Notes: a model not told the origin generated them from the letters alone. A stretch of 64,000 nucleotides of DNA from Streptomyces sp. B21-105 (GCF_036898465.1 NZ_JARUMJ010000001.1:682001-746000), one strand, 5' to 3'; shown: positions 52,144 to 62,800, numbered from the stretch's first letter. Made by a program: numbers and translations.

Positions 52144-53145
52144 TTACCGGTGCAGCCGGGGTCCGAAGAAGGCGAGCGCGGCGCCGGCGACGAGTGCGGT
52201 GCCCTGGGCCATCTGCTGCCAGAACGTCGGCACGCTCAGCAGTGTCAGCCCGTTCTGCAGACAGCCCAGGAACAGTACGCCGAGCAGGACCCCGAGGACG
52301 GAGCCCGACCCGCCGGTCAGCGCGACCCCGCCGAGGAGCACCGCGGTGAGAACCGTCAGCTCGAATCCGGCGCCCGAGGTGCCGGCGACGACGCTGTCCA
52401 GCACCGAGGCCTTGATCGCGCCGGCGAGCGCGGCCGCGACGCCCGTCACGACGAACAGCGCGAACGGGGTGCGGCGGACGCCGATGCCGGAGAGGTAGGC
52501 GGCCTCACGGTTGACGCCGATCGCGAAGACGTGCCGGCCGGCCGGAGTGAGCGCCAGGAACAGCGCGCCCGCCGCGAGGACGACGGCGGCGATCACGACC
52601 GGTGCGTCGATCCCGGCGATCCGGGACCCGCCGAGCCAGGCGAACCCGGAGCCGAAACCGCTCAGCGGCAGCGGGAAGAGCTGCTGCGCGAATCCGCGCA
52701 CCGCCGTCAGCATCCCGAGGGTCACGATGAACGCGGACAGTCCCAGGTAGCAGCACAGCACGCCGTTGACTGCGCCGACCGCCGCGCCCGCCGCCAGCGC
52801 GCCGAGCACGGCGACGACCGGCGACTGGTGCTGCTCCCCGGCGAGCCAGCCGGCCACCAGACCGCCGAGGGCGAGCGTGGAGCCGACGGAGAGGTCGAGG
52901 TAGCCGCTGATGACCAGCAGGGCCAACGGCACGGCCACGATGGCGACGGCGGCGGCGTCGGTGGCGATCCCGCGCAGGTTGCCGGTCTCCAGGAAGCTGC
53001 CGGTCGTCGACTGGAAGACGAGCACCATGACGGCGAGGACGGGCAGCAGCGGCTGCCGTCGTACGGCGTGGAGCGCGGTGTGGGCCGGCGTGCGCGCGGC
53101 GGGCAGCAGACGGTCGGCCGAGGGGGCGCTGGTCGCGGTGGTCAT
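52144..53145 (-). CDS. ABC transporter permease, RbsC type
   Basis: A 333-residue membrane protein with 8-10 hydrophobic helices of the branched RbsC/XylH family. VISGYLDLSVGSTLALGG is the family's signature, and NREAAYLSGIGVRRTPFALF is the cytoplasmic loop that meets the ATPase. The last helices GGVALTGGSGSVLGVLLG are typical. It pairs with the ATPase and binding protein encoded just upstream. ATG 53145 has AAGGAG five bases upstream and overlaps the ATPase stop codon (ATGA). The substrate is not known: the family handles pentoses, hexoses, autoinducer-2 and nucleosides. Confidence 0.9.
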   Translation of the reverse strand: MTTATSAPSADRLLPAARTPAHTALHAVRRQPLLPVLAVMVLVFQSTTGSFLETGNLRGIATDAAAVAIVAVPLALLVISGYLDLSVGSTLALGGLVAGWLAGEQHQSPVVAVLGALAAGAAVGAVNGVLCCYLGLSAFIVTLGMLTAVRGFAQQLFPLPLSGFGSGFAWLGGSRIAGIDAPVVIAAVVLAAGALFLALTPAGRHVFAIGVNREAAYLSGIGVRRTPFALFVVTGVAAALAGAIKASVLDSVVAGTSGAGFELTVLTAVLLGGVALTGGSGSVLGVLLGVLFLGCLQNGLTLLSVPTFWQQMAQGTALVAGAALAFFGPRLHR

Positions 53146-54773
53146 GCCGCTCCTTTCGAGGGCGAGGGAGAGGGAGAAGCCGGGGCTTCCGTGGGCGTCG
53201 GCCGGGCGGCTTCGTGGACGGCCGAGAGCAGGGCGGTTTCGGTGAGTTCGGCGCCGGACAGCACCCCGGTCACCCGGCCGCCGGAGACGATCAGACAGCG
53301 GTGGGCCAGCGCGACGACCTCCTCGGGGTCGCTGGAGGCGAACAGCACGGCCGTACCGCGCTGTGCGGCCAGCAAGGACACCACCTGGTAGATCTCCTGC
53401 CGGGCGCCGACGTCGACGCCCTGGGTGGGGTCGTCCAGCAGCAGGACGTCGACGTCGTGCGCCTCGTTGATCCATCGGCCCAGGACGAGCTTTTGCTGGT
53501 TGCCGCCGGAGAAGGCGGCCGCGGGCAGCCGGGGGTCGGCCGGGCGCAGCCCCACGGCTCGGGACAGCCCGGTGAAGATCCGCCGTTCCGCGCGCAGCGC
53601 CCGCACCCCCCGCCGGGCCAGCCCGCGCACCGACGGGAGCAGGGCGTTGTCCTGTGCGCTCAGGGCCCCGAACACGCCCTGCCGGCGCCGGTCTCCCGGA
53701 ACCAGGGCGATCCCCGCGGCGAGCGCGTCCGCGGGCCGGTCGGCCGTGACGGTCCGGTCCCCGACGCGGACCGTTCCCGTGGTGGCGGGGCGTCTTGCGA
53801 AGAGGGTCTCGAGGATGCGGGTGCGGCCCGCGCCGATGAGGCCGTACAGCGCCACGATCTCGCCCTCGGCGACGTCCAGGTCCACGGGGCCGAAGCCCGG
53901 TCCGCGCAGGTCCGTCACCGCGAGACGGGCCGGGCGCGGGCCTCCCGGGCGCGCGGGCCGCGTGGCGTCGGACGGGTCTGCGGTCGTCCCCGGCCGGTCG
54001 TGGCGTTCGCCGGGCCCCTCGGGTCGCCGTCCCAGGCCGTGCGCGGGGGAAGCCGCTCCGGCTACGGCCTCGACCAGCTCCCGCCGGGTCCGTCCAGCCA
54101 CCGTCGAGCGGTGGCTGACGCGGCCGTCGCGCAGCACCGTCACCGCGTCGGCCAGGCGTTCCACCTCGCCGAGCAGATGGGTGACGTAGACGATGGCCAG
54201 GCCCTGGGCGCGCAGGTGCTCCACCCGTGCGGCGAGGGCGTCGCTCTCGGCCCCGGAGAGGGCGGCGGTGGGCTCGTCGAGGACGAGTACCGAGGCGCTG
54301 CGGCTCAGCGCCTTGGCGATCTCCACCAACTGCCTTTGCCCCATGGGCAGTTCGCCGAGCCGGTCGCGCGGTGAGCAGGTCGCGGCGACCCGTTCCAGCA
54401 GGCCAGCCGCCACCTCCTCCTGGGCGCGCCGGTGGACGGTCCCGTACCGGGTCCACTCCTGCCCGAGGAAGATGTTCTCGGCGACCGTGAGGGAGTCGAC
54501 GACGCTGAGCGTCTGGAAGATGATCGCGACTCCGGCGGCGATGGACTCGCGCGGGCTCAGCCGCGTGTAGGCGGTCCCGTCGATCTCCATCGTGCCGGCG
54601 TCCGGCGGGTAGGCGCCGCCGAGGCACTTGATCAGGGTCGACTTGCCGGCGCCGTTGTGCCCAAGGAGCGCGTGCACCTGCCCCGCCGGGACGGTGAGGT
54701 CCACGTCGTGGAGGGCGCGGACGCCGCCGAAGGACTTGCCGAGGCCGCGGACGCGGAGCGTGGGTTCGGTCAT
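53142..54773 (-). CDS. ABC transporter ATPase, tandem-domain RbsA type
   Basis: A 543-residue cytoplasmic ATPase with two nucleotide-binding domains. Domain 1 (1-235) has Walker A GHNGAGKST, the Q-loop region AIIFQTLSVVDSLTV, signature LPMGQRQLVEIAK and Walker B VLVLDEPTAAL. Domain 2 (about 290-520) has the degenerate Walker A GLIGAGRTR, signature FSGGNQQKLVLGRW and Walker B VLLLDDPTQGVDVGA, as usual in RbsA/MglA proteins. A Pro/Arg-rich linker (about 240-285) is longer than usual. Its start lies 11 bases after the stop of the binding-protein gene with no clear ribosome binding site, so translational coupling is expected. Confidence 0.92.
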   Translation of the reverse strand: MTEPTLRVRGLGKSFGGVRALHDVDLTVPAGQVHALLGHNGAGKSTLIKCLGGAYPPDAGTMEIDGTAYTRLSPRESIAAGVAIIFQTLSVVDSLTVAENIFLGQEWTRYGTVHRRAQEEVAAGLLERVAATCSPRDRLGELPMGQRQLVEIAKALSRSASVLVLDEPTAALSGAESDALAARVEHLRAQGLAIVYVTHLLGEVERLADAVTVLRDGRVSHRSTVAGRTRRELVEAVAGAASPAHGLGRRPEGPGERHDRPGTTADPSDATRPARPGGPRPARLAVTDLRGPGFGPVDLDVAEGEIVALYGLIGAGRTRILETLFARRPATTGTVRVGDRTVTADRPADALAAGIALVPGDRRRQGVFGALSAQDNALLPSVRGLARRGVRALRAERRIFTGLSRAVGLRPADPRLPAAAFSGGNQQKLVLGRWINEAHDVDVLLLDDPTQGVDVGARQEIYQVVSLLAAQRGTAVLFASSDPEEVVALAHRCLIVSGGRVTGVLSGAELTETALLSAVHEAARPTPTEAPASPSPSPSKGAA

Positions 54774-54784
54774 GGGGGGCGCGC

Positions 54785-55837
54785 CTAGGCGTTCTGGGCG
54801 AGCAGGGCGTCGATGCGCACGGTGTCTCCCGGCCCGACGAGGGTGACCGGCACCTGGACGCTCGGGTTCGCCTTCCCGGCGGCGACGGCGAGGGGCACGT
54901 CGACGACGGCCTCGGCGATGTCCTGCGGCGCGAGGGCGGCGGACGCCCGGTAGAAGGTGCCTTGTTTGATCGCCAGCAGGGAGGGGGCGGCGCCGTCCTG
55001 GCCGCCGACGAAGGTCTTGGCGTCGGTCGTGGCGCGGCCCGTCTGCTGAAGCGCCTTGTACGCGCCGTACGCGGCGGCGTCCGTGACCCCGAGGACGAGG
55101 TTGAGGTCGGGGTGCTTGGCGAGCACCGCCCGGGCTTTCGACAGGCCGGTGTCGGGGTCGATGGCCTGTTCCCGGGCGACGACGTCGACGCCGGGCGCGG
55201 CCCTGGTGAAGGCGTCGATCATGCCCTTGGTGCGCTCGCGGCCCAGCTGGATGGTGTCGTCGGTGAGGAAGGCGATCTTCCCCTTGCCGCCGAGCTGTTC
55301 CTGGGCCCACTGGGCGGCGGCCTCCCCGAGAAGGGTGCCGCCCTTGAGGAAGTTGAACTGGATGTCGGCACTCTGGTGTTCCAGGGACCCGCCGTAGGTG
55401 ACCCAGATCAGGCCGGCGTCCGTCGCGGCCTTCGCGAGCGACTCGGTCGCCTCGAAGACCATCGGGAACGACACGATGGCGGGGATCTTCTGGGCGACCC
55501 AGGTGCGCAGGTTGCCGGCCTGGGTGTCGGCGCTCGCGGCGTCGTTGGTGGTCACCAGGGAGACGCCGCGCTTCTTCCCGGCGGCCGTGGACAGCTTGAC
55601 GAGCGCCGAGTAGAGCGGGATCTGCGTGAACGGGTAGTCCAGACCGATCTTCGTCAGGGTCTTCGCCCCGGCGCCCGACGCCCCCGCGGCCTGTGCTGAG
55701 CTCGCGCCGCCGCCCGGCGCCGAGCAGCCCGCGGCGCCCAGCAGGGCGGCGGCGAGGGTCCCGCCGGACAGCCCGAGGAACTGCCGGCGCGAGGCGGAGG
55801 GCGGGGACGGGAATCGGTTCATGGCGGGTCTGTTCAT
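54785..55837 (-). CDS. RbsB-type solute-binding lipoprotein (Tat signal)
   Basis: A 350-residue binding protein of the periplasmic-binding-protein type-1 fold. The signal has the twin-arginine motif SRRQFLGLSGG and the lipobox GAAGC with Cys38, so it is Tat-exported and lipid-anchored. The mature part has KIGLDYPFTQIPLYSALVK and AIVSFPMVFEATESLAKAA, and ends with a hinge typical of sugar or small-ligand binders. ATG 55837 has GGAGAG upstream; an internal ATG at 55822 is an alternative. It is the first gene of the importer operon and divergent from the LuxR gene. The ligand is unknown. Confidence 0.9.
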   Translation of the reverse strand: MNRPAMNRFPSPPSASRRQFLGLSGGTLAAALLGAAGCSAPGGGASSAQAAGASGAGAKTLTKIGLDYPFTQIPLYSALVKLSTAAGKKRGVSLVTTNDAASADTQAGNLRTWVAQKIPAIVSFPMVFEATESLAKAATDAGLIWVTYGGSLEHQSADIQFNFLKGGTLLGEAAAQWAQEQLGGKGKIAFLTDDTIQLGRERTKGMIDAFTRAAPGVDVVAREQAIDPDTGLSKARAVLAKHPDLNLVLGVTDAAAYGAYKALQQTGRATTDAKTFVGGQDGAAPSLLAIKQGTFYRASAALAPQDIAEAVVDVPLAVAAGKANPSVQVPVTLVGPGDTVRIDALLAQNA

Positions 55838-56089
55838 GGCGGCGCTCTCCGGGGGTCGCGGGGGCCCGGCCTCGCTGGCATCGGGGCATCGGGCGTCGGG
55901 CGTCGGGCTGTGCCGAACAGGAAAGACCCGGGCGGCCCGGCCCGCCATCCGTACAAATACCGACCGGCGCGGCGGCGGCCGTCGGCGCACTTCGGTCACG
56001 AATCGGCGAACGGCTTGTCGGACCGCCCGAACAGCCATACCGTTAGGGACCAAACGACACTCCTGGTCGTGGGTTCCCGGAGGCCCGCC

Positions 56090-57127
56090 ATGATCAGCCA
56101 CCAGCAGCTCGCGGCGGCCGCCCGCATCGGCATGCTCACCCGCGAACGGGACACCGCCTCAGCCTGCGCCCAGGCCCTGGACGAACTCGGCCGGGCCCTG
56201 CCCCTCGACGCGGCGACCCTGCTGGCGATCGACCCGCGCACCGGTGCCCACGTGCAGCTCGCGGGCATCGGCTACCCGGCCGGGACGTCCGAGTCGCTCG
56301 CCGTCGAGTTCGCCGCCACCCCCTGGTACGCCAACGTCGTCCGGCAGACGCTGCCCCCGTCCATCACCGAGGACGTGGAGGACACGACGTCCGGCGGACA
56401 GCGGTTCCGCAACGGCTGGTTCTACGCCGAGCGGGTCCGCCCGGCGGGCTTCCGGGACGCGCTGACCGGTGCCCTGCGCCATCAGGGGCGCCTGGTCGGC
56501 CTGATCAACCTGTCCGTCGAGGGCTCTGGCGCGTACGACACGGACGCGCGGCGGCTGCTCGCCTCGGTGCTGCCCGCTCTGGGCGCCCTCGCCGACCCGG
56601 TCGCGCACACGGGTGACGTGCACGACCTGCCACCGGGATCGGGCGCGAGCCTGGTCACGGAGGCGGGCGTCATCGACCTCCCCGGCCGTGCGCCCGCCGA
56701 GGTACTGGCGGACGACGCGTTCGCCCGTCTGGTCGGGGCGTTCACGGCCGCGGGCGGGGTGCGGCTGCGCGCGCTGTGGCCGGCGGGCCGCGCATGGCGG
56801 CGCGTCGTGCTGAGCCGGTGCACCGCGGGCTCACCGCTGGCCAGGGACGCGGTCCTGGTGACCGAGACGCCCACCGAGTTGCCGTACGGCCTGAGCCCGC
56901 GCGAGCTGGAGGTCCTCACCCGGGCCGCCCGCGGCCAGACCAACCAGGCCATCGCCCAGGCGCTGTTCCTGTCCCCGCGGACCGTGCACAGCCATATCGA
57001 GCACCTGCTCCGCAAGACCGGCAGCGCCTCACGCGCCGAGGCGACGGCCCTCGCCCTGCGCGACGGCCTGCTGCGGCCCACGACGGAGGACCTGGAGCAC
57101 TTCGTCGAACGCCTGCCGGCCCGCTGA
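56090..57127 (+). CDS. LuxR-family transcriptional regulator with GAF-like sensor region
   Basis: A 345-residue regulator. Residues about 10-160 resemble a GAF-type sensor (QALDELGRALPLDAATLLAID, RLVGLINLSVEGSGAYDTDARRLL). The C-terminal LuxR helix-turn-helix (about 270-330) is clear: LSPRELEVLTRAARGQTNQ and ALFLSPRTVHSHIEHLLRKTG. ATG 56090 has CGGAGG seven bases upstream. It starts 253 bases from the divergent importer operon and is the best candidate for its regulator. No phosphorylation-type receiver domain is present. Confidence 0.87.
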   Translation: MISHQQLAAAARIGMLTRERDTASACAQALDELGRALPLDAATLLAIDPRTGAHVQLAGIGYPAGTSESLAVEFAATPWYANVVRQTLPPSITEDVEDTTSGGQRFRNGWFYAERVRPAGFRDALTGALRHQGRLVGLINLSVEGSGAYDTDARRLLASVLPALGALADPVAHTGDVHDLPPGSGASLVTEAGVIDLPGRAPAEVLADDAFARLVGAFTAAGGVRLRALWPAGRAWRRVVLSRCTAGSPLARDAVLVTETPTELPYGLSPRELEVLTRAARGQTNQAIAQALFLSPRTVHSHIEHLLRKTGSASRAEATALALRDGLLRPTTEDLEHFVERLPAR

Positions 57128-57194
57128 CGTTCCGCCCCTGCGACGCGGCGACGCGGCGACGCGGCGACGCAGGGATGCTCCTGCGACGGAGGTG

Positions 57195-57223
57195 TTGACC
57201 GGCGCAGGTACAGAACCTATCTT
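57195..57223 (+). promoter_or_regulatory. Promoter of the GH43 gene
   Basis: TTGACC at 57195-57200, a 17-base spacer and TATCTT at 57218-57223. Transcription would start near 57230, just before the palindrome at 57241. An 8-bp unit CGACGCGG repeats three to four times upstream (57140-57170). Confidence 0.7.
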
Positions 57224-57240
57224 TTGGCCGAGTTTACGAA

Positions 57241-57263
57241 CGCTGTTCGATATATCGACAGCG
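57241..57263 (+). promoter_or_regulatory. Nested palindrome downstream of the GH43 promoter
   Basis: CGCTGT and ACAGCG flank a CGATATATCG core, with one extra T on the left; the inner TCGATATATCGA is a perfect 12-bp palindrome. It lies just after the predicted transcription start, a repressor position. Which regulator binds it cannot be told. Confidence 0.65.
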
Positions 57264-57333
57264 GCAAAGAGGGCGGCATCTCCGCGACAGCCGCAGCCGT
57301 ATCCGCCCGCACCCGCACCTGAGGGAGTAGTCC

Positions 57334-58794
57334 GTGAGACCTGAACTCACCCGTCGAACGGTCCTCGGCATGATCGCCGGATCGGCCGCCGCCGCCGTCA
57401 CCGGCGTCTCGGCCGGTACCGCTCACGCCGCCGTGCCCGCGTCACCCGGTGTGACCTACACGAACACCATCGCCGAGCAGCGGGCCGACCCGCACATCTA
57501 CAAGCACACCGACGGCTTCTACTACTTCACCGCCACGGTGCCGGCGTACGACCGGATCGTGCTCCGCCGGGCCACCACGATCCAGGGGCTGACCTCGGCC
57601 GCCGAGACGACCATCTGGACCAAGCACGCCAGCGGCGCGATGGGCGCACACATCTGGGCCCCGGAGATCCACTTCATCGACGGCAAGTGGTACATCTACT
57701 TCGCCGCCGGCGACGCCAACAACATCTGGAACATCCGGCCCTACGTCCTGGAGTCCACCGCGGCGAACCCGATCACGGGGCCCTGGACGGAGAAGGGGCG
57801 TATCGCCCTGCCGCTCAACACCTTCTCCCTGGACGCGACGACCTTCGCCGTGGGCGGCACCCGCTACCTCTCCTGGGCGCAGAACGACCCGGCCGTCGGC
57901 CCCGGCACCAACATCTACCTCGCGCAGATGTCCAACCCATGGACCATCACCGGCGCCCCGGTCATGATCAGCCGGCCGACCGCCTCGTGGGAGACCGCCG
58001 GAGGCCAGACGGTCAACGAGGGCCCGGCCGTGATCCAGCGGGGCGGCAAGGTCTTCCTGACCTTCTCGGCCAGCGCCACCGACGCCAACTACTGCATGGG
58101 CATGCTGACCGCGTCCGCCGGCGCCGACCTGCTCAGCGCCTCGTCCTGGGCCAAGTCCACGGGCCCGGTCTTCGCCAGCAACGCCGCCACCAGCCAGTAC
58201 GGCCCCGGGCACAACCAGTTCACGGTCTCCGAGGACGGCAAGTCCGACATCCTCGTCTACCACGACCGCAGCTACAAGAACATCAGCGGCGACCCGCTCA
58301 ACGACCCCAACCGCCGCACCCGCGTCCAGAAGATCTACTGGAAGGCCGACGGCACGCCCGACTTCGGCATCCCGGTCGCCGACGGTCTCACTCCGATCCG
58401 GCTCTCCTCGTACAACTTCCCCGACCGGTTCATCCGGCACTGGGAATACCGCGCCAAGATCGAGGCGAACGTCTCGCCGCTGGCCGACTCACAGTTCCGG
58501 GTCGTCACCGGTCTCACCGGCTCGGGAACCGTCTCCCTGGAGTCGGCGAACTTCCCCGGTTACTTCCTGCGCCACAAGAACAACGAGGTGTGGGTGGAGA
58601 AGAACGACGGGACGGCACTGTTCGCCGGCGACGCCTCCTTCACCGCCCGGGCCGGCCTCGCGGACTCCGCCGGGGTCTCCTACGAGTCGTACAACTTCCC
58701 GGGCCGCTACATCCGCCACTACAACTACCTGCTGTACACCCAGACTCTCAGCACGGCGACCGACCGGGCCGACGCCACGTTCTACACCCAGTAG
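57334..58794 (+). CDS. Secreted GH43 exo-alpha-L-arabinofuranosidase with CBM42
   Basis: A 486-residue secreted enzyme. The Tat-type signal is TRRTVLGMIAGSAAAAVTG with cleavage near AHAAV. The five-bladed GH43 domain (about 40-345) has catalytic-base Asp52 in RADPHIY and general-acid Glu229 in TVNEGPAV; the middle Asp is in FSLDATTFAV. The sequence wording closely recalls the Streptomyces avermitilis exo-1,5-alpha-L-arabinofuranosidase (GH43_26). The C-terminal domain (about 350-486) is a CBM42 beta-trefoil with repeats of LSSYNFPDRFIRH and ESYNFPGRYIRHY that bind arabinofuranose side chains. GTG 57334 has GAGGGAG upstream. Confidence 0.9.
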   Translation: MRPELTRRTVLGMIAGSAAAAVTGVSAGTAHAAVPASPGVTYTNTIAEQRADPHIYKHTDGFYYFTATVPAYDRIVLRRATTIQGLTSAAETTIWTKHASGAMGAHIWAPEIHFIDGKWYIYFAAGDANNIWNIRPYVLESTAANPITGPWTEKGRIALPLNTFSLDATTFAVGGTRYLSWAQNDPAVGPGTNIYLAQMSNPWTITGAPVMISRPTASWETAGGQTVNEGPAVIQRGGKVFLTFSASATDANYCMGMLTASAGADLLSASSWAKSTGPVFASNAATSQYGPGHNQFTVSEDGKSDILVYHDRSYKNISGDPLNDPNRRTRVQKIYWKADGTPDFGIPVADGLTPIRLSSYNFPDRFIRHWEYRAKIEANVSPLADSQFRVVTGLTGSGTVSLESANFPGYFLRHKNNEVWVEKNDGTALFAGDASFTARAGLADSAGVSYESYNFPGRYIRHYNYLLYTQTLSTATDRADATFYTQ

Positions 58795-59026
58795 GCCACC
58801 ACCGCGGCCGTCACCGTACTTCCCGACCAGGATCCACCGCGCGCACACCGGCCCCGTGGCCTGTGAAGCCGGGTTGGCTCCTTCTCGTTCGGTGACGGCC
58901 GTGTGTGGATGTCGTGACCCCCCGGCCGCCGATGGACGTCTATGAACCCTTCGGTACCGATTCGGACCGTCGGCGCCCGGGGCACCGGCTTGCAGCGGTA
59001 TCGGCCGTGCAGTAACCACGTGGATC

Positions 59027-59695
59027 ATGAACCTGTTCACCCGCGGCGCGACCCTCCGGCGTTCGGCACCCGCCGCCACTCCCCAACCGCCCGTCGACCA
59101 GGCCGCGTTCACGCCCGCCGGCTCCGGCGGCCGGCCGGACCCCGCGCTCGCCGCGCTGACCGGCGAGTGGATGATCGACCCCGCGCACAGCCGGGTCGGC
59201 TTCTCCGTCCGGCACGCCCTGGTGACCACGGTGCGCGGGGCGTTCACCCGGTACGAGAGCCGCCTCTGCTTCGACGGCCGCGACCCGGCCCGCTCGCGCG
59301 CGGACATCGTGCTGGACACCGCCAGCGTGGACACCGGCGTGGAACAACGCGACGCCCATCTGGTCGGTCGCGACTTCCTGAACGCGGCGGCCTATCCGCG
59401 GATGCGCTTCACCAGCACCGCCGTACAGCTCGCGGGCTCCGACGTCTACCGCATGACCGGGGACCTCACCATCAGGAACGCGACGCGGCCCGTGGTCCTC
59501 GAACTCACCTACCTCGGCCACGTCGTCGACCCGTTCGGCTACGAGCGGGTGGGCTTCGACGGCACCACCACCATCGACCGTTCCGACTGGGGCCTGACCT
59601 ACAACGCACGCCTGGCGGAGGGCGGTGCGATGGTGAGCGAGAAGGTGCGTCTGCAGTTCGACATCGCCGCCATCCGCACCCCCGGCGCGCGCTGA
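59027..59695 (+). CDS. YceI-family protein
   Basis: A 222-residue lipocalin-like YceI protein. After a ~45-residue Pro/Ala-rich lead without a clear signal peptide comes the domain [24 protein letters not shown], then [16 protein letters not shown] and [19 protein letters not shown], the three usual conserved patches. YceI proteins bind isoprenoid or lipid-like molecules; the physiological role is unclear. The start ATG 59027 has only weak upstream purines. It is convergent with the GH30 gene, with a hairpin in the 184-base gap. Confidence 0.88.
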   Translation: MNLFTRGATLRRSAPAATPQPPVDQAAFTPAGSGGRPDPALAALTGEWMIDPAHSRVGFSVRHALVTTVRGAFTRYESRLCFDGRDPARSRADIVLDTASVDTGVEQRDAHLVGRDFLNAAAYPRMRFTSTAVQLAGSDVYRMTGDLTIRNATRPVVLELTYLGHVVDPFGYERVGFDGTTTIDRSDWGLTYNARLAEGGAMVSEKVRLQFDIAAIRTPGAR

Positions 59696-59770
59696 CCGGT
59701 CCGACCCGGACGCGCCATGGCCAGGGCCATGGGCGACGTCCGGGCAGACCACACCGCGCAATCCGTGCGC

Positions 59771-59802
59771 GGGCCGCGGCGCAGCACCGGCCGCCGCGGC
59801 CC
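59771..59802. terminator. Hairpin between yceI and the GH30 gene
   Basis: Perfect 9-base arms GGGCCGCGG and CCGCGGCCC with a 14-base loop. A second, tighter stem CCATGGCC-AG-GGCCATGG lies at 59715-59732. Confidence 0.6.
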
Positions 59803-59879
59803 GAGGCCCCCGGTCTCGGGGCTCCAAAACCGCGGCGCGGGCGCCCGCTCGCCCGCACGGCCCCGCACCGCGTGCGGCC

Positions 59880-62800
59880 TCAGCGGCGGACGAGGCGGAT
59901 CCGGTACGTCCGGGTCTGCGATCCGTCCTCGCCGGTCACCGTGACGGTCGCCGACCGTCCGCCGCGCTCGTCGCGATACTCGACGGCGACCTTCGCGTAG
60001 GGGTCGCGGGTCGTCGCCGTGACCGTGCTGCGGCTCGGGTCGCGGGTGACGACCCGGTAGGAGGTGGTCTCCGGGTCGAACGACGCGATCGGCGTGCCGG
60101 ACACCTCGACGGACGCGGCGGCGGCGTCCGAGGCGGCTCCCGGGGCCTTGGCGAACACCTCGATCTCGCTCGCGGTGAGGTAGCCGCCCGGGCGCGCGGT
60201 CATGACGACCCGCACCGCGGACGCCGCCTTGGCCGCCAGCGGGACGTCGACCACCGGCGCGCCCTCGCTGCCGACCGCGACGGGGCCGCTCGCGTCCTCC
60301 CAGGTCCCGGTACCGGCCGCACGGACCTGCACCTTCAGCGTCTCGGGGAACGAGGCGCTGTTCCCGTCCCGGTAGAAGTGCGTGACGATCCGGCTCAGGT
60401 CGCGTGCCTCGGGCAGGGTGAAGGTGATCGTGTCGGACGGGTTCTTGGTGGTCCCCGGCTTCCAGTTGGACCAGGCCTTCTCCGACAGGTCCCCGTTGCG
60501 CAGGCGCTCCGCGGAGTACCCGCTCTCGGTGAACGTGGCCGCGACCGAGACGCCGTCCTCCGCGGCGATGTTGGTCTGCACGGGTTCGGTGACCTGTACA
60601 CGTGCCGTCGCATCGACCGTGCCGCCGCCGACGACCCGGGCGACGCCGCGCAGGGCGACGACTCCGGTCCCCTCGAACGACCCTTCGGGCGCCGCGTCCC
60701 ACGTCACCGGAAGGTCGACCCGGCCGCCGCGGCGGCCGACGCCGACGACGGTGGCCGGGAGGTCCGGCGTGCCGCCGACGTAGGTCTTGGCCCGACCCGC
60801 GAGGGTCGAGGCGATCGTGTCGACGGTGACGACCGCGACCGCGGGGACCGTCCGTCCGAGGGGGTCGGTCGCCTCGCCCCTGACCCGCACCGTCCCGGGA
60901 GCGCGCCAGGTCCGGTCGGCCGGGAGCTTCCACACGACGGGAAGCGCGCCGCGGGCGCCGTCGCGGAACACCGGCGTCACGGTCTTCGGCAGTTCGGGCC
61001 CCAGACCCGGGACGGTGAACGCGTCGGCGGGCTCGGTGCGCAGCACCGTCTCGTCGATCACGGACCAGCGCTGGTTGGCCGCGGAGGTCGGGGTGTAGGT
61101 GGACACCTTGGCGCCGTCCGCGGTCGACTGTCCGGCGACGTCGAGCAGCCGGCCTGTGGCGGCGTTGACGAACGTCCATGTGCCGTCGCCGGTCGTCGAC
61201 ATGATCCACTGTGCGGCTTCGGCGACCCGGCCCTTCTCCGGCTTCTCCAGAACGGCCTGGTCGTCGCGCACGGTGAGCAGTTCGCCGGTGCCGGTGCGGG
61301 CGAGCGCGTAGCGCTCACGGTTGTCGGTGCCGCGCGTCAACTTCCGTACGGACCACAGCTGTCGGGCGCTGCCGCCGTCGTCGGTGCGCAGCACGACGCC
61401 GGTGCCGTCGTCGGAGGGGGCCAGTGACTTGCCGCTCTGCGTCCCCTGGAGCCGGTAGACGTGCCCCGGCTGGACGAGTGCGGCGTCCTTCGCCACGCCG
61501 CCGACTCCCTCGACGAGGAAGGTCGTGACCGACTTGGCGGGAACGGCGAGGGTGGCCGACCGGTCGGTCACCCGGACCGGCGTGCCCCGGACGAGGGCGC
61601 CGTCGGCGCTCGTCACCACGGGGGTGACGAAAGCCCCGCGCGCGACCTTGCCGAAGCGGGAGAGGTCGAGGGTCACCGAGCGGGCGGAGGTGGTGCCGTT
61701 GACGTGCACGACGGTCGCCGTACGGCCGGACTTCTGCACCGCGGCGACGCTCGACGGATCGTCGGTCTTCACGAAGTGGTCGCCCGGGCGGATGTAGTGG
61801 GTGAAGTTCCGGATGGTGTGGAACTTGGAGTTGGTGCGGATCGGGCAGCTCTGCAGGGTGTCCTCGGCCGTGCAGTTGAACGGCACGTGGATGCTGCCCC
61901 AGTTCTTGCCCGCCGCGGCCTGCGGGATGGCGTCCTCGATCGGCTGCCAGAACACCCAGGCCGAGGGCTCCAGTTCACGCATGTCCTCGACCATGCGGGT
62001 GGCCATGCCGAGCCCGGGTTCCATGCCGGTGAAGTCGGTGCCGGTGCCCCAGGTGCCCTCGACCTCGCTCATCCACAGCTTCTTGTCCGCGCCCTTGGCG
62101 ATGTCCCGGGCGCTGGTGCGCATGCCCGTGCCGTAGGTGTGCACGTTGAGCTGGTCGAGGGCGGCGCGGGCCGGGGCACCGTAGGCGTTCCAGTTCTGGG
62201 TGAAGATGGTGGGGTTGGTCTCGTCCATCGCGGAGATCCGGGCGTTCGTCTTCGCGCCCCGGAGCGCCTTCTCGAGCGCGAGGACGACCTTCTGCTGGAG
62301 CTCCGGGCCCGCGTGGGCGCCCTCCTGGCGTCCGCCCGTGGGTTGGCCGTTCGCTCCGATCTGGGTTCCCCAGTAGGGCGTGTTGGGCTCGTTGAGCGGG
62401 TCGATCGTGTCGAACTCGATGCCGTGCGCCTGCTCCAGACGCTCCGTCACCTTCGTCAGGTACGTGGCGAAGGCGTCGACACGGTCGGCGCGGATCTGGT
62501 CGGTGCTCGCGTCGAAGCCTCCGGAGACGTATCCGCTGACGGTCTGGAACCAGGGCGGCGAGTTGCTGAAGGCCTCCCATCGGCTGACCTTGTCCTTGAT
62601 CTGGTCCACCCACCAGCGCTGGCCGGCGTCGGCGTCCCAGTTCCACTGGCCGGGGTCGTCGGGGTTCCACCAGTCGACGTCCTGCCGGGTGGTGCCGGCG
62701 GGGGCCTTCCAGAAGCCCTCCATGGTGGCGCCCGGTTTCATGTAGTCCGTCCGGACGTCCGGCGCGTTGCCGCCGCCGATGTTGTACCGGGCGATGGTGA

